Shown here in pieces: positions 28,418-40,800 of a stretch of DNA of 64,000 nt (the stretch's first letter is position 1; each line of letters begins with the position of its first letter). The notes below the pieces were generated by a model, which was not told where the DNA came from, searched no databases, and saw nothing but the letters and a program-made list of their open reading frames with translations. The translations under genes and the position numbers were made by a program. The stretch is from the NCBI RefSeq assembly GCF_047663525.1, contig NC_092589.1:27029001-27093000 (forward strand), written 5' to 3'. The stretch is from Anas platyrhynchos. Taxonomy: Eukaryota; Chordata; Aves; Anseriformes; Anatidae.

Positions 28418-28463
28418 ATTGGGCCGCGGCCCGCACGGCCCGCCCCCCCCCCGGCCCCATTGG
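28418..28463 (-). promoter_or_regulatory. Two CCAAT boxes of the divergent promoter
   Basis: ATTGG on the plus strand (CCAAT on the minus) occurs at 28418-28422 and 28459-28463, about 40 bases apart, each in a GC-rich setting. They are oriented towards ARID4B and are typical NF-Y sites. A CCACGCCC (KLF/Sp1-like) word lies at about 28391-28398. Confidence 0.55.
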
Positions 28464-28481
28464 CCGCCGCCTCGGAAATAC

Positions 28482-28489
28482 TGACGTCA
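28482..28489. promoter_or_regulatory. Palindromic cAMP response element (TGACGTCA)
   Basis: A full consensus 8-base CRE lies between the two divergent genes, about 20 bases from a CCAAT box. CREB/ATF1 binding is expected for this word in a CpG-island promoter. Being a palindrome it could serve both directions. Confidence 0.65.
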
Positions 28490-28602
28490 TTTTTCTCCAC
28501 TTCTATGGAAACTGAGACTCGGCGCCGCGCAGCCTCACGGGTAACGCAGTCCCCCCGCGCCTCCCTCCCCGGGTTCCCTCAGCCAGTGGGCTCCCGGCGC
28601 GG

Positions 28603-28621
28603 ACTACACATCCCAGCGCGC
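28603..28621 (+). promoter_or_regulatory. ZNF143/THAP11-type promoter element
   Basis: ACTACACATCCCAGCGCGC matches the long ZNF143 (SBS-type) consensus ACTACA-N2-TCCCAG closely. Such elements usually sit within about 100 bases upstream of a housekeeping start site, here most likely that of GGPS1. Confidence 0.65.
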
Positions 28622-28692
28622 ACCGCGCGCCGCCGCCGCCGCGCGGGGCCGGGGCCCCAGCCGAATGCTAATGGCAGGAGGGGGCTGGGCCG

Positions 28693-28702
28693 GCGCATGC
28701 GC
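28693..28702. promoter_or_regulatory. NRF1 palindrome (GCGCATGCGC)
   Basis: Exact NRF1 core consensus, about 70 bases downstream of the ZNF143-type element and about 160 bases before the end of GGPS1 exon 1. Confidence 0.65.
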
Positions 28703-28719
28703 GGTGCGGCTCCGGTGGC

Positions 28720-28859
28720 GCATTTTCCCCCAAGAGGCGAAGGTGGCGCCCGGCGGGGCGGAAGGGGGCGGTGCTGCCTCCCCCCCCCCCCCCCCCCCCC
28801 TTCCCTCCCCTCCATCCCGCCGGGCGGGGCGGGGCTGCGCGGGTTGGCGGCGGCCTGAG
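28720..28859 (+). other. GGPS1: GGPS1 exon 1 (noncoding in the main transcript), 5' edge uncertain
   Basis: The donor GGCCTGAG|GTGAGC fixes the 3' edge at 28859. The 5' edge is guessed from the NRF1 site just upstream. A 21-C run (28780-28800) falls inside the exon. In the standard transcript it splices to 31720 and is 5' UTR. One reading frame (from an ATG at 28665) is open to the donor and ends on a codon boundary; see the findings. Confidence 0.6.
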
Positions 28860-31719
28860 GTGAGCGGCGGGGAGCGGGGGGCGCTGCGGGGAGCCGGGGC
28901 TGGCGGCGGTGGCTCGGGAGAGGGGGTCCTGGGGGGGGCCCCGAGGGGGTCTCCTCGCCCTAAGATGGCGCTGGGAGCCCCGAGCCGGAGCGCGGAGCCC
29001 TGGGGGGGGCGGCTGGGGGCCTGCGGCTCCCCTGCGCCTCGGGAGGGGCTGAGGAAAGTTGCTGTGGCTGCTGAGATCCCGCAGGGAGCTGGGCAGCCCT
29101 GCGGGCAGGAACCTCCGTACCAGGTGTGTGAAGTGTGGTAACTTCAGTCATGTTCCTGCTCTTTGCAGCCTCATACTTAACGGTATTCTGCCGTATAGAC
29201 CCCTGTAGGTGCCTTCATTTAGGTGTCTTTATCGAGTTTCCCTTCTTCCTATAAGTTTTGGGACTCACCGTCCTTGTTTCTGTGGGTACTTTAGACATGT
29301 GGATCCCTCTTATGAGGGATCACCTCTCTTCTCTTTCTTACAATAATTTCCTTAGGTCATTTTCAGGTAGCAAAACAGCCCAGGAAAGCTTAACCACCGT
29401 GGTTTCAAATTGCCACCAGTGGCAGGCCTTTTCTTGCTCTATTTAAAAACAAAAAATGAAGCTCAGCTGTAAGCTGTAATGCTTTTCTGCTTTAATCATA
29501 ACAATGATAAACTCTTGGCATTTGTGGGAGAAGTGCCTGGTTAATTTATCTTGCAATGAGCAGCGTTTGGGAGGATTCCTGGTAGTAGTGCCTGAAAGGT
29601 AGATTCAGTTTGCTGTGTGATACCAGCCAATTTTCAGTTGGATGGGGATTTTTGAGTACTATGTTAGTGCCCTATAGACAGGGAAGAAACCTCCTCGTTC
29701 CCTGAGGGGGGAGGAAGAGCTCTAACATTTACTTCTAAGAACTTTGTCAGGGCAATGACCGGTGAGTAATCTTCACATTCTTTGTTTTGTGCTGCTACAA
29801 TGTGTGCTAACAGCCCAACCCTTGTAGGCTCAGTGTTAGTGGGAAGCCCTCACAGAGAAGGAATTCAACCCCAACATCTCCCCTAGCTGAGCACCTTCAG
29901 TTCTAAGCTCTCCCTGTGTTTTTTTGATGATTAATTGTCACGGGAGGGTGGCTAACTTGATAGTGTCTCTATATCCAGCTCTATGAGCATCTCTTCTTAA
30001 AACATCCAGGGATGGGCTGTGATGAGCATTTCTTATTTCACTTCCTCACTGAAATCCTTTGAGACTTACGCTTGATGTGTAGGGGTGCAGTTTTACAGCT
30101 GGTGTTCTTAGTGGCAGCCCTAGCTTGCAAGCAGTTCCTGTCCCTGGAGCTGTACCAGTAAGGTAGGAACAACAGGGAGCTGAGGGTGTCAGATAAGCCC
30201 AGCTTTGATTATTGTGGCCCGACAGCCTGTTGTGCTGGCACACCACAGGGTCAGATGGGAAGGCTGTAATTCTTATTGTGGTGTTACTGTTAAGAAACTG
30301 CAAAGCTTTCCAGAAAGGTCCTGTCTTACAAGGATTGCAGTAGCAACTGTGTGTGCTTAAATAGCATTTCTTGCCCCTGAAGTGTTGATAAATTGGGTTA
30401 ACATATGCAGCGAACCAGATAAAGGAATTGATCCAAGCCTAAGCTTTGCAAGTAGTTACTGATGCAGATTAGTTCCCAAGTTTGTACTGCTAAAAATATT
30501 TGTGGGTCCAGAGGGTGGGAATGGGACCCAAAGACAGGAACTGATAGAGCTGCCACTGGAAGGGAAAGTTCCTGAGTGTTGAGGAATACCAGGTCTAAGT
30601 AGCTTAAGAGGAAGTGATAACTTTTAATACTGATCCTTTGAGTTGTTGATGGGAAACCTATTGCTGGACTCTGAGAAAGAGTGGAATATACTGTATTTCA
30701 CTCGTGTCAACCACTCCTCTTAATGTACCAATGTTAAAAATGCACCAGTCTGTACTTCTAAAGTCACTTAAAAATAATTACTTTTATCAGTAACTAACAA
30801 AACTACTTAATTGCTCCAAGAGGAGGGAAAAATGCATTCTTTCCTGGATGCTAGCTAAACAGCTAAGAAATGATGCTGAAGTAGCATGAGACGTTACGCT
30901 ACTGCTGCAGTTCCTGTCTTAAAATGACATTAGAAGAATTGTTTTGAGCTGCTGTATCTGCAGTGCAGCAAGGAAGGCTAGAGGTGAAAGGAGAGAGAAT
31001 CCATTATAGAAAACAGTCTGGGGGAAAAATGCAAATATGGATGACCATAAGGATGTGAACTAAAAAACAATCAATAGATAATTGAGCTATGAAGGGAGTG
31101 GATCTTAAAAGATTTACTGTGAGAGTGCGATGTATATAGTATATGGTAAAGTGTGTGCAGATGTCTGTGTGCTTAGTAGGAAAGCAGTGTGTTCCTGTCT
31201 TCCAAAACATCCATCATGATGAAGGAACCTGTCAAAAGGCTCAAGCTAGTGCTCAGTTTGTTTAGGTTGCCTTGGAGTAAGGTGTAGCTTCTGCTCTTAG
31301 CCATCTGCGTTTTCCCGTGGTGAAAGAGCACAGGGAGGTCTAATCCTATTAGTTGTACGAGGTTTTGTATATACTGAGTGTCTTCTCTAACTCCGTACAG
31401 TGGAGCTCCATTGTTGTGAATGCTGATGTTTTAAGTGTTTGTCTGTCGTCTGAGCCATCTAATATGTACAAAAGTCAAAGTAAGCTAAAAGGCTAGGAGT
31501 TGGCTTAAGCTATTCATGAATAATTAAAGAAAGCTGTATTTAAAACATGCTTGCTTCTTATCCAAATGCCATCCGGGAAACTTCTTGTATAGTAAAGGTA
31601 GTAGTCACCGTCATGTTCAAAACTGTAGCACATGCACCTAGCCTAGAGGTCATTGACTTTTTATATTTGTATGCTCCTTTATTTTGTTAATTCAACTTTT
31701 TTTTTTTCCATTTAAATAG
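28860..31719 (+). other. GGPS1: GGPS1 intron 1
   Basis: GT-AG intron of 2860 bases between the exon 1 donor and a polypyrimidine acceptor (T-rich run, then AAATAG at 31719). The first 270 bases belong to the CpG island. I recognise no further gene or clear repeat. Confidence 0.75.
28962..28970 (+). promoter_or_regulatory. YY1-type site (AAGATGGCG) in GGPS1 intron 1
   Basis: AAGATGGCG, about 100 bases inside the first intron, matches the YY1 core commonly found just downstream of housekeeping start sites. Confidence 0.45.
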
Positions 31720-31836
31720 TGTTCACAACCCTTTCTTTAAGAGTGAATTACCTCTTATCAAATAAAGACATGGATGGGAACGATGAAACATCTAAAAGAA
31801 TCCTAGAGCCATACCAGTATTTACTTCAACTACCAG
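31720..31836 (+). CDS. GGPS1: GGPS1 exon 2: 5' UTR and codons 1-22
   Basis: The acceptor is at 31718-31719 and the start ATG at 31770. It encodes a start of the type MDGNDETSKRILEPYQYLLQ and ends one base into the Gly23 codon. The donor is CAG|GCAAGT, a non-canonical GC donor with an otherwise perfect consensus. Choosing any nearby GT instead would break the frame into exon 3. Confidence 0.92.
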
Positions 31837-34800
31837 GCAAGTTTACTTTTACTCTTTTAAATATCAAAATTGTCTTTCTAACATCTTTTTCTTTCCTAGG
31901 AAATATATGCCAATAAGTTTATCCTTTCTTGATTTGTGGAGTTACAATTAATTAAAACTGTTGAAAAAGTGTTAGTTTGTTTTTATTTCTCTGGTGAAAC
32001 TGTCCTTTTGGTGAAACTGGTACAGTGGCAGCTGAGCCTGTCTGTTAGAGCACAGATAGTTGTCTTGCATTTGCTCTGTCTTACGTTCAAAGTCGCTGAC
32101 TTACTGGAACTGAGCAAGCACTGAAGACTTGATTCCATTTTTGAAGAGTGAAACATTGCCAGCCCAAAGTTTATCTGCTTGCTGTACTAGGCTTGATGGA
32201 TTGTGTGTATGTTTTAAATAGCTTCTTTTATGTTATTTCTTCACCCTGGTATGTGTAGAGCCAGGCTTGTTTTGGGCTGATTTTGTCTGTCTCTGTGTTT
32301 CACTTACCAGAGAATCTGCCAGTCCCTGTCTGGTGTTAGGTCACCAGCAACACATTGAGATAAAGTTTCTCTTCTTGAATAGCAGCTATATTAGCAGAAT
32401 GGAGGAGGCAGTTTGTGAGAGAATTAATGTATGGGCATGCCAACTAGAAGGCTCTGCCCAGCTTGTATCAAATACTGGGGGAACTAACAAATGCGCAAAA
32501 TTTGGTAAGTATTTAAGGAAAGTAACCCTGACCAAAATGATATCTGACCGGGGATAGGAGACCTGTCTAGGCAAACAGCGTAACTAATCACAGGTACAGT
32601 ACTAACTGGCTTTGTACATCTGCAAAAAGACCTATATTATCACCAGGGTGGGTCTTTAACCCATGCATATTGAAGTTCATTATTCATCTTTACAAATATC
32701 ACGAGCATCTTGTCTACGTTAATGATTGCATGTTCTTGGCAGCTAGTACTACTTGAGTTGAAAAAGTAGAGAAGGAAAGAATTTGGCAGTAACACTCCTT
32801 CTGATAATGCCAGAAAGTTTTTCCTGTTTCCTCACAGTATTTTTCATTTTGTTATGTGAAACTGGGTGGTGATTTTGCTAGAAGACTTATTTGAGAATCA
32901 ATCTGTGATATTCCAGAGAGCTTTCTAAGAGCTGATCCTGAAGAAGCTTCTCCAACACCATCTTAAAGGAGGGTTTTTGTTTGGTGTGTTTATCTGACAT
33001 AAACATGGTATATCATAACCCCTCTGTGGTTTTAGCTGCTTTTTTTTTTTTTTCCTTTTAAGAAATTGTAGCTGCTGGAAAAGAAAGCTCAGCTACCTAG
33101 TAGCAAATATGCACAAGATAAGAAAGTGTCAAGACAAAGAAAACAACCTTCTGTAGGCATAAGTGCTTGACTAATAGCTCTTCAATTAGCTTTCACTTAA
33201 ATGATGCATCTGGTTTAACCTTCCCACCTTCATTCCTGTGGCTGAACTCCTGTACTTCATGGTGTGTTCAACCCTAATCACTCTATCTTGATGGCTTATA
33301 GACTTATATTGATGAACGGTGCAAGAACTTTGTCCTGTCCTGCTAAAATATCATAAATCTGTCTGCTGAAACGTGTTGATCTCCTGTGAATTTATGTTTT
33401 GGGGAAGGTGAGAGACAAGATACACCGTGTAGGAATGGTGGTGTGATTCAGAATGGGAGAATTCTCCTAAGGTAGACAGGTAAATGTCGCGTGCCTGTGG
33501 AAAGCTGTTATGGAGTAACAGTGGAAGCAGTAAGTGTTCACAATCATATAGCTGGATGTTGTCTGGTTTTTGAAATGTTGGCTTTGCCCTAAGTCAGCTA
33601 TGCCAAACACAGATCAGTAGGAGCCAGCTACTTGTGTGAGCCTTGGCATCAGTACGAGCACCGATGCTTGGTGAAGGGAAAAATGAGGCATATGCTAGCA
33701 GTTCATAATTAGGGTGGAGCCCAGATGAGATGCCTGAGCTAATCTAACAAGCTTTTGCTGAAAGAGGAGGTTTAATTCCATCTTCCTTCTGGCAGTATTC
33801 TCCCGCATCTTAACTCATGCCAGTTCTCAGCTCACTAACCAGATGATTAGGTAGTATCAATCACCTAACCTGCTGGAAAACTTGGCAGGCAGAATAGTTA
33901 TCTTTTGTCCAGCTTGTGGCGTGGCACAAGGGTGAGGCCAAAGAGCTGTTTCTCTCTTGGATCACCTGGAGCTCTGAGAAGCTTCTGGAGAAAGCTCAGT
34001 TCAGTCAGATCTGTACAATTATGACCCTTCAATATCCAGTTGCTTATCTTGTAGGACCAGTTGAAAAACAGTCTCCAAGTGGTTTAGTAACCTGTGAAAA
34101 CTTGAAGTTAGATGCATATCAAAACTCTTACATAAAGAAGAATTGTGTAACTGTATTGAGATGGTTTGAAAAATGTCTGCTAATGTTGCCTGTAGTGTAA
34201 GAATACAAGCTTTTATAGTGATGTTAAGGGTTAATCTCTCAAAAAAGAGAAACTTGATTATTCTGCTTGCCATTAATGAAATAGGATTTTAATGGTAGCT
34301 GAGGTGATACTTAGAAGTTGAAGAAACATACAAGCTTGGGTTTATAACACTAGGCTAGAAAAATTACAGGGCTTAAGTCTTTTTTTTGTGTTGCAATTTT
34401 AACGGTTAGTATGCTAATGATGGAATAAACATTAATTAACAGAATTTAGTGCCTGGGAGAAGCATACATCTTGAAACAGTAACTTTTCTTGTAAAATATT
34501 TCAGTAGTAGAACATAAAATTGCCTTACTCTGAGTCTAGTATTTTGCCCTTTACTTGGGTAAACAAAGTGCAATAAGCAGAAATAAATTTCACAAATGCC
34601 AATAATGTGATTTGCCTTAAATTCACGCAGATGAGGAAGCATCTTTCATCTCGGAGTAGCTAAGTTAACAGCAGTAGCTGTTTTTGCAGCCCTAAGGAGT
34701 ATATGGGCCTGCTATTGAAAAGGATAGATTCCAATCCTATTCACAACTCTGCATCTTGCCTTTCATGTGCATTGTTCTGGTCTTGGCTTCAGTCTTTCCT

Positions 34801-37800
34801 GGGCTTACTTGGCTTGCTAAACAATCAAGACTGGCTTTTGGTCTTTTTTTCATATTTTTCTGCTCAGTTGTTGAACTTAACCAGCTTGGTGAAGGATTTT
34901 TGAAGCAGCAGTAGCAAGACGAAGGTGATGCTTTACTTTGACAGTAGCCTCTCAAATGTACTGAAACAGATTATTTTTTTTTAATAGCATTTATGTTTTT
35001 TTCTCACTCTTCTGATCTCCTCTAAAAGAGAATAGAGCTAACAGGCAGCCAACAGATGTAGTTCTGTGCAGCAGTTCATGTAGAAGGAGACTAGAAACTG
35101 AGAACATGGTACATGCACTTAGGAATGGTGGTGATGTGCCACAGGGCATGATCTTTACCAGTGGAACAAATGCACCTTACACATCAGCAGCCTCAATCTG
35201 GGCTGTGTTCCTGAGGGGTGGCATCTCTCCAGGTCTTGCACTGCAGAGATGCCTAGGAATCCCACCGGGCCAGGAGAAAGTACTGTTCCAGCCCCCAAAA
35301 GATATATGATGGTCAAATTTGCTTCCACCAAGCAAATCAGCAGTGGAAGAGGGTCAGCAGGCTGCACAGCATTAGAGATAATAATTAGATTGGCAGGATC
35401 CTTTGAAGGTCCTTCAGGTTCAAGACCCTGAATGCACTGAAGGAGGGGCAAGAAGAGTGCATAACAGGTTGGAAAATGGAGGCTTGTGCAATGGTGAAAG
35501 CTGGGAGCTCATGGCTTCTGGCACCAGGAAAGATTCCTGTTCATCATGAAGATAAGCAATTGTCAGGTAAGTTTAGTGCACCAGAAGAAAACAAATGGCT
35601 AGATCTGTGTATGGCACAGCTCCAGGCTGACAGCAAGCGCCAGTAGTGGGGAGGCTGCTGTTCCTCTGTTATCTTCCAGAGGCATGCTGCTTCTGGACAG
35701 CTTGGGTCAGGGATGTTCCTGAGAGAATACCAAGGGGTGTTTCATCCTAAGGCTACTGAACCCCGTGCCTCTTCAATTTGAGAACCAATGGATATAGCTG
35801 GGGACATGTGGGGCTTATCAAACATGACCACATGGCTTTTGGAGTGAGGGATGGGCACAGGAGACCAAGTGTGTTTTTTTTTCTTCCTTAAGCTCTTCTC
35901 CCCTCCTCTCCTATTCAAGAAGAATAAGCAGATCCTTTCTGTTAACAACCAGTTAGTCGCACAGTTGACCTTAACAGCAGGGATCTGGGTTTTATGATCA
36001 TGGGGCTCCTTTTGTGCATCAAGGACTACTAGGAGGAGGTGGGATCCACCAACCTGAGTTGGCACTGGCTGACTGACCTGATGAGAAGTTATTCTTCCAT
36101 TATCACTTCAATTTAAATAAGAGTACCCAAAATAAAGCAAGGAAGTGATGAACTGGCAAGCAAAGGGTATAATCTGATGTGGACGAGAGACTTTTTAATT
36201 AACAGAACAAAGCTGACAGAAGTCCACTCCAGATGTGTGCATTCAAATAAGGAAGTGATAACAGGGCAGTGTGATGCAGGAAGCTCTCACTCCTACTAGG
36301 GAATCTGTAGGACTGGGTGACTCTCAAGTGCCTGTACGCAAATGCATGAGGAATAAATAGGAGAAGTTAGATGTCTGCATGAAGCTGCAGGGCTGTGGTT
36401 TCATTGGGATATTGGATGTGGAGTAGCTGGAGAGCTGCAGGTGGATATGGACTGTCTAGAAAGGCTGGGACGGCAAAGAATGGGAATTGCCTGTTTATGT
36501 GAAAGAGCAGCTGAACTGCACAGAGTTCTGCCTTGGGTTAGATTAACCCATAAACTCTCAACAGGCTCAAGATCAGAGGGCAGATTGATATGGGTGACAC
36601 TACAGTGGGTCTGTGCTATAGGCCATCTGATCAGGAAGAAGTAGATGAAGCCTCCACACAGCTGGAAGAAGCCTCCTTCACAGGCCATTGTCTTCATGAG
36701 AGACTTCTACCTTGATATCTAGTAGAAGCAGCAATGCAGCAGGGCATAGGCAATCCCAGAGGTTTCTGGAATGCATCAAGGACCAACGAGTTGGTGAGGG
36801 AAGGCATTTTGCTGGACTTGACACTTTGAAAACAACGAATTGGTTGGGATCTGAAGGCTGGGAGCAGCTGTGTCTGCAGTGACCGCGGGATGGTGGAATT
36901 CAGGATCGTGGAAACAAGGCAGATGGCAGAATCACAGCCTTGGACTAGCTAACTCTATTTTGAATGGGGTGGGAGTTTAAGCTAGACAATCCTACAGTGG
37001 CTGTGATCTGTCCCAAAGTGGCTGCCCAGGTTTAAAGGGATGGGCTTGCTCTCTTTGCCTGTGTGCTGGCTGTAGCGTGGCTGTGTGGGGAGGTCTGATC
37101 AGGGACCCGTTTAGCCCTAACCCATCAGAGGACAGAGCTAAACATGGAAGTGCACAATACAGCTGAGGTAATATAATAGCTTGCTTCATCCATAAGGGTG
37201 ATGCCCCTTTCCCCCAGCTCTCAGCATCTGCTGCTTAGCCTGTACTAACTCTGGCAGACCCGCTTTAGAAGCTGACTCAGTACATAAGGCTGGCAGAAAG
37301 CTAGCCTAGCAAAAAGCAGTCAGCTTTCTGCTGGGGTAATGAGTTGAATTAGCTTAGTGAGGCTCTAATGAGGGCTAGGTTAATAGTCCCTCTGCTCTTC
37401 CCCATGCTGTTCGATCCGTTTCACATACCCTCACTCTAAGTGGGGTGCTGCCTTAAGGGCACAGTTTGAGGTCACTTTAATGCAGCATATGTAAAGAAAT
37501 ACTGATCAGCAGCCTGTCCGGAGCAGGAGGTCTATGAGCTCTGGGTCTGTGCTCTATCAGGAGAACAATCATGTAGATATAAACACATGTGTAGCCAGTC
37601 TGATTTTAGAGAAGCTTCTCTTATGTGATTAAATAGGTGGGAGGGACTGTCCTCAGTGTGACCCCTCTAATTTAACTGAATCTTTTCAGGATAATGACTT
37701 TACATTCTTATCCCTATAAATTATTTTAATATAAATTACCTATCTTGTCAGAGTGGGGCTATTAGGTTTGAAATATTTTTTCCTACCTTGTTTTCCACCC

Positions 37801-40800
37801 CACATTACTAATGAGAAAACAAGTTTTGCATAGTTTTTGCTTGATTGGGGTGGTATTGGGATCTTCAGCAGATCAGACAGTGCATTTAGCCTAAATTTGT
37901 TAAAAAGATGTTGCGGTACTGTCTATAATTATGGCTGGGTACAGTAGCTAGAAGAATTTTTGGAAGCTAGATCTGGATAGTCTTCAGTTGTACAAGAGTC
38001 TGCTTAGACTCGTCAAGAGGGTTGTGATGCATAACAGTGGAAAATGAGTAATTATGGTGGTGGTAAGTTTTACTCCATTTAATTTTGTCCTCACATCTAT
38101 AGGCCATCTAGTCTGAAGGGAGGGCTGTAGGCCAAGAATGGAGTCTTACTGTATGAAGTGTTGAAGGGGTTGGGTCTCTTGTCATCATAGTGTGACCGTA
38201 GGCATAAAACATGCATGTGGAAAATTGCTGTAGCATCAAATAGACCTGCTAGGATTGACTTCAGAACAAGATACAGTAGCATTTATGAAGCAATAATGGG
38301 GCTCACAAAAGCAAATCTGCACCTGTAAAAGAAAAGATTAATGCTTCACTATATAGATAGTGTTCTTTTTCTTTAATAGTCAGTGTCTAGACAGCCTCGC
38401 CAGAACAGGGCAGACAAGTCTAACAATTCAAATGCAGTCTACACTGAGGAGCTAAATGGCCAAATCCACTGTGTATATATTAACAGTCCATTTGGATTAC
38501 ATGCTGGTAGTTATGTACCTCATGATGAAATAAAACTTGTTACTGAGTATCTAGCGCTCCGTAAGTGTATTTTCTAGGAAATGTATTTAGAACAACAGAA
38601 TTAAGTTGCCTAATGCTTATATTGATGCAACAGCTACCTTTTTCCTTAATCCAGAAGTGAGTAACCAGCTGTAGATGAGGTATGCTTTCTTAATGTGATA
38701 TTATCTCTGACTAGCTTTCTTTATGGATGTACTAAAATATTTGTTTACACTTACCTGGCAAGCTGTACAATTTGGCAGATGTCTGTAGCAGTTACACTCA
38801 ATACTTGAGTGATTATTTCCTCTTCAGTTAACTCATGCAATTAAAAAAAAAAAAAGTTGAGCCTTGGATGCAGGGAGTCTTGACCCTGCTTTGTGCAGTA
38901 CTTGGTGGTCATGAATATGCAGTAAGGCAGGGAACGGATTTGGCCAAAATCTGATCCACCCACATGGTGGGTGGGAAGGAAAGAAGGGGAGGAAAGTCTG
39001 AATGTTGGTAGTATTTCAAATCCTTGACATCTGCAGGAGCTATTGCTGTCAGAAGCAGATCTAACTTGAACTAGTGATGGTGTTTAGCTAATGTAAGATA
39101 TTTTAAAACTCTTGGGTGCTACTCTAATTTTGCATTCAAACTTGAGCTCTGGTTACCCATATTAAAATGGTGAACTTAAGTCAGTGAATTATTGATTTAA
39201 ATGCACAGGTTTAAAAAATAGAACTAGATACTTATTGTTCTGATAGAGAATAAGTCTGTCATGAGAAACTTAACATATCTGTTGTGCTGTTTCAGAAACA
39301 AAGTAATCCCTCCCTCCTGCAAAAAGCTATCAGTATTTAAAACTGAACAGAGAAAACAGAAATGGAGACTGTGAGCCAAAGGCAGTGTATGTCTGGGTAA
39401 AAGTGCCCCTTCCCATAGGGCACAGCCAGAAGCCAAAGCTCCTGGGAAATAAATGCTTTTTCATTAGTCACTTCTGTCACCATCACCTTTTTTTTGTTTT
39501 TTGGTAGGGAATAGTAAAAACCTATTTGAGAACCGAGCAAAAATTGAAGCCCTTTGAACAAATGAGGATGGTTACCACCCCCCACTATAGAACCCAAACC
39601 ACAAACCTGCTGCTTAGATCTTGGTGGTGTGATAGAAGAGGAGAAATCCCTTCTGATTTTTCTACAGTATATGATTGTGAGTGAATCTATCCACATTAGT
39701 TACTCTGTTCTGTATGTGCTGGTCACACAGCAATACAGAGAAGCCTTGGGGAAAGATTCAGATGTTGCAACTTCAGTGCTGTGGGCAGGATGGCATCATT
39801 AATGTGAGTGCTGATATTGCGGATTCATTCCTGGGTTATGTCTCTCAGTAGGTCTTGGAGTAATATGGAACCTGCTATCTAGGTTGCACTGCTTTGAGGT
39901 TTGCTGGAAACTGCTTCCAGAAACCTTGTTGATACAAGCTATGTATACAAGCTCTCTGTGTCAACACGTTTTGCTGTTACTTGAAGATCTGAAGCTCAGC
40001 TGAGCCCTCTTAAAGTTTGAAGCTGCAAGGCCTGTGTGGGTAGAGAGTGACTGATCAATATGAAATTGTTCAGTAAAGATCAATAAACACACTGGATAAA
40101 TATTTGTACACAACCCTTAGCAATTTATTAAAGAAAGCTGGCATCAATAATTTATAGGCAAGATTAACTTGTTAACATGGGCTAACTTATTTTAAAATCA
40201 TCTCCTTCAGGTAAAATTTATCTGGAATGAACAGTAATACTTAGCTTAATACCAAATTTGTACTTGTAATCTTGTCCGTTGTTTCTCTGAAATAGGTGGC
40301 TGCCTGGTTCTCTGCCAAACTAGAGGTAGCAAAAGCAGAATATCCCATTATGAACAGGTGAACTTCTAGAGTATAAGATAAATGTCTGAAATCTTGGGAA
40401 GTTCTGTTCAGAACTAGGTTGTTTAGAGTTATTTAATAAGTATGTCACGTGTCACTATATCTTCACAAAGTCAGTAGCAGATGAAGAGCACTACAGTAGA
40501 AAGACTTGATAATGGAGAGGAAATAAATATTCAGCAAGTACACATCTTGAACAAATAATGAATCATAATTTTAAAATTTTTTTCAAACTTTCTAATCTTA
40601 CACAAAGTCAACGTGCCTGGCAAACTAGGACTTGCTTTCAGAGGTAGCAAACTGATCCATACAGGTTACTGACGGACTCAGACTCAAGATCACTCTCTAA
40701 TTAAATTGCCAAAACTAAATAGTAACATGTAAATACCTGCTTTATAGTATTGTTTATGTACATTGTTGTGAAATGCTACCAACAATCAGCAACTTGAGAT

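Larger units (their letters stand above)
26900..29130. promoter_or_regulatory. CpG island spanning the ARID4B and GGPS1 5' ends
   Basis: About 2.2 kb of very high GC and CpG density covers ARID4B exons 1 and 2, the divergent promoter and GGPS1 exon 1. It contains many long C or G runs (for example 27349-27364, 27467-27480, 27680-27699 and 28780-28800). A shared unmethylated island is the usual architecture of divergent housekeeping gene pairs. The G/C homopolymers are also where read errors and mis-sized runs are most likely. Confidence 0.85.

Noticed and set aside
27028..28500. Very long minus-strand open frame (about 490 codons) and other 200-290 codon frames on both strands
   Set aside because: All are Pro/Gly/Ala/Arg/Ser-rich low-complexity translations of a CpG island that is promoter, 5' UTR and intron. 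Stop codons are rare in such DNA by composition alone.
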